From Acidobacteriaceae bacterium (GTDB taxonomy: Bacteria; Acidobacteriota; Terriglobia; Terriglobales; Acidobacteriaceae): 64,000 nucleotides of DNA. Below are positions 63,316-64,000 of this stretch, piece after piece. Numbering within the stretch: position 1 is the first letter of the stretch; the number at the start of each line of letters is the position of its first letter. The stretch lies in contig PLGG01000017.1 of NCBI GenBank assembly GCA_003138515.1, positions 1 to 64,000 on the forward strand, given 5' to 3'. The notes under the pieces were generated by a model. The model saw nothing but the letters and a program-made list of their open reading frames with translations, ran no database searches and was not told the origin of the DNA. The position numbers and the translations under genes were made by a program.

Positions 63316-63957
63316 CTATTTTTGTTCTCCTTGTTTGCCGGCTAGTTGCTCCGCCTGTTCCTGCTCATAGCTGGTGCGCGCAAATCCGTTGGTCAGCGGC
63401 ACAGTGACAGTCGGCGTGGTCTCGCCGGTCATTAACTGCCGGGGCTGCTGGGTTTGGACCGCGGGCGCTACCGGCAGTCCGCGTTGCGCAATCAACTGCA
63501 TGGCCTGCCCGATAGGAATTCTGACCGTGCCCTTCGACTGATCGACCCAACTGTAGTTCGAGAGCAGCAGATCCTCGCGCGCATGAAGATCGGCCACGTC
63601 TTGATTGCCGTCGTCGGTCTGGACGCGCGGCGTGGGAAAGGTCTGCGTGATCTCAGCCATCTTGTTCTGCAGCTCGGGACTGGAAGGCATGTTGCCCAGT
63701 TGCCGAACATCCACCGTTTTGGTCCACTTGCTGTTGGGGCCGTCTTCCTTGTTCATGTGCGCGTTGATCACTTTGCCGATGCCGTAGCAGAGCATCCCGA
63801 CTACGGCCACAAAGATGAGAAGCGAGACCAGAAACACTGCGATTCCCGTTACGCTGGCGTCGCTCTTCTCGAAGCCGGCCGACGCGTCAACTTTGTCTGG
63901 CCCGTGAGAGGCGAGAAACTTCTCGCCTTCCGGTTCGTTGTGATCAAGCGTGGACAT
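63316..63957 (-). CDS. Membrane-anchored protein of the oxidase operon, unknown function
   Basis: 213 residues: cytoplasmic ~35, one span VTGIAVFLVSLLIFVAVVGM, then periplasmic domain with HAREDLLLSNYSWVDQ and KGTVRIPIGQAMQLIAQRG. This form occurs next to oxidase and alternative complex III genes in acidobacteria (from memory, not tested). ATG 63957 overlaps the preceding gene by 14 bases; stop two bases from the SCO gene. Confidence 0.85.
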   Translation of the reverse strand: MSTLDHNEPEGEKFLASHGPDKVDASAGFEKSDASVTGIAVFLVSLLIFVAVVGMLCYGIGKVINAHMNKEDGPNSKWTKTVDVRQLGNMPSSPELQNKMAEITQTFPTPRVQTDDGNQDVADLHAREDLLLSNYSWVDQSKGTVRIPIGQAMQLIAQRGLPVAPAVQTQQPRQLMTGETTPTVTVPLTNGFARTSYEQEQAEQLAGKQGEQK

Positions 63958-64000
63958 GTTCGGGCTCCAGAATCTCCGCCAGATGCGGATCGTTCACCTG
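63944..64000 (-). CDS. 3' end of a gene cut by the window edge
   Basis: Only 18 codons and TGA (63944-63946) are in view: QVNDPHLAEILEPEHVHA. The frame overlaps the next start by 14 bases, so it belongs to the oxidase operon. The likely identity is an alternative complex III or other respiratory subunit, but the visible part is too short to say. Confidence 0.6.
   Translation of the reverse strand, partial: QVNDPHLAEILEPEHVHA

Overview
The window reads as a piece of chromosome from a GC-rich, didermic, aerobic, heterotrophic bacterium. The gene content (LptD/SurA envelope assembly, TonB-ExbBD, caa3-type oxidase, secreted CE15 and GH31 enzymes, a giant Asp-box/ASH-domain secreted protein with a late C-terminal membrane segment, several VapBC modules) and the many short degenerate intergenic repeats are most like Acidobacteriota of the class Terriglobia. 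That placement is inference from gene content; no rRNA or tRNA gene was recognised in the window.

Layout. 1-4500 is an accessory island: a 45-bp tandem repeat, then a restriction/repair-like module made of a GHKL (MutL/MORC/Hsp90-type) ATPase with a C-terminal PD-(D/E)XK-like nuclease domain (split by a one-base frameshift at a G6 tract), a Dcm-type cytosine-5 methyltransferase, and a convergent, overlapping Vsr nicking endonuclease. 4500-9900 holds ribosomal protein S1 with an unusual repeat-rich N-terminal extension, a HIT protein, a gamma-glutamylcyclotransferase-like protein, an HD-domain protein and a 32-residue membrane peptide gene in an AT-rich patch. 10.1-16 kb has an XRE regulator and a uppS-cdsA-dxr-rseP envelope/isoprenoid block followed by a thioesterase. 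16-20.6 kb (minus strand) has an O-methyltransferase, a polyprenyl synthase, YajQ, TatD and a VapBC pair. 20.7-25.3 kb has rsmA, a MacB-like permease, and the minus-strand yceD-rpmF-plsX-Trm112 group. 25.3-31.9 kb has a CE15-like esterase, SthA, a degenerate ROK protein, a second VapBC pair with a clear palindromic operator, and an RDD protein.

32-37 kb is a plus-strand outer-membrane biogenesis group (LptD, a DsbA-like lipoprotein, a SurA-like lipoprotein). 37-46.6 kb is all minus strand: GH31, a TPR lipoprotein, two ExbD, ExbB, TonB, SecF, SecD and YajC, with two good intrinsic terminators. 47-55.6 kb carries an FmdE-domain protein, a secreted unknown, gatA, gatC and the 1670-residue secreted protein. 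55.9-58.4 kb has an esterase/beta-propeller fusion and a third toxin-antitoxin pair. 58.5-64 kb is a compact cytochrome oxidase operon (subunits II, I, III, IV, with SCO1 and a membrane protein upstream) that continues past the right edge.

The strongest candidate for something unusual is the 0.5-4.2 kb ATPase-nuclease/methyltransferase/Vsr island. Related MutL/MORC-like ATPase plus methylase associations have been described, so it is a member of a poorly characterised class rather than wholly unknown. Its broken (or switchable) ATPase-nuclease gene is the point most worth checking.
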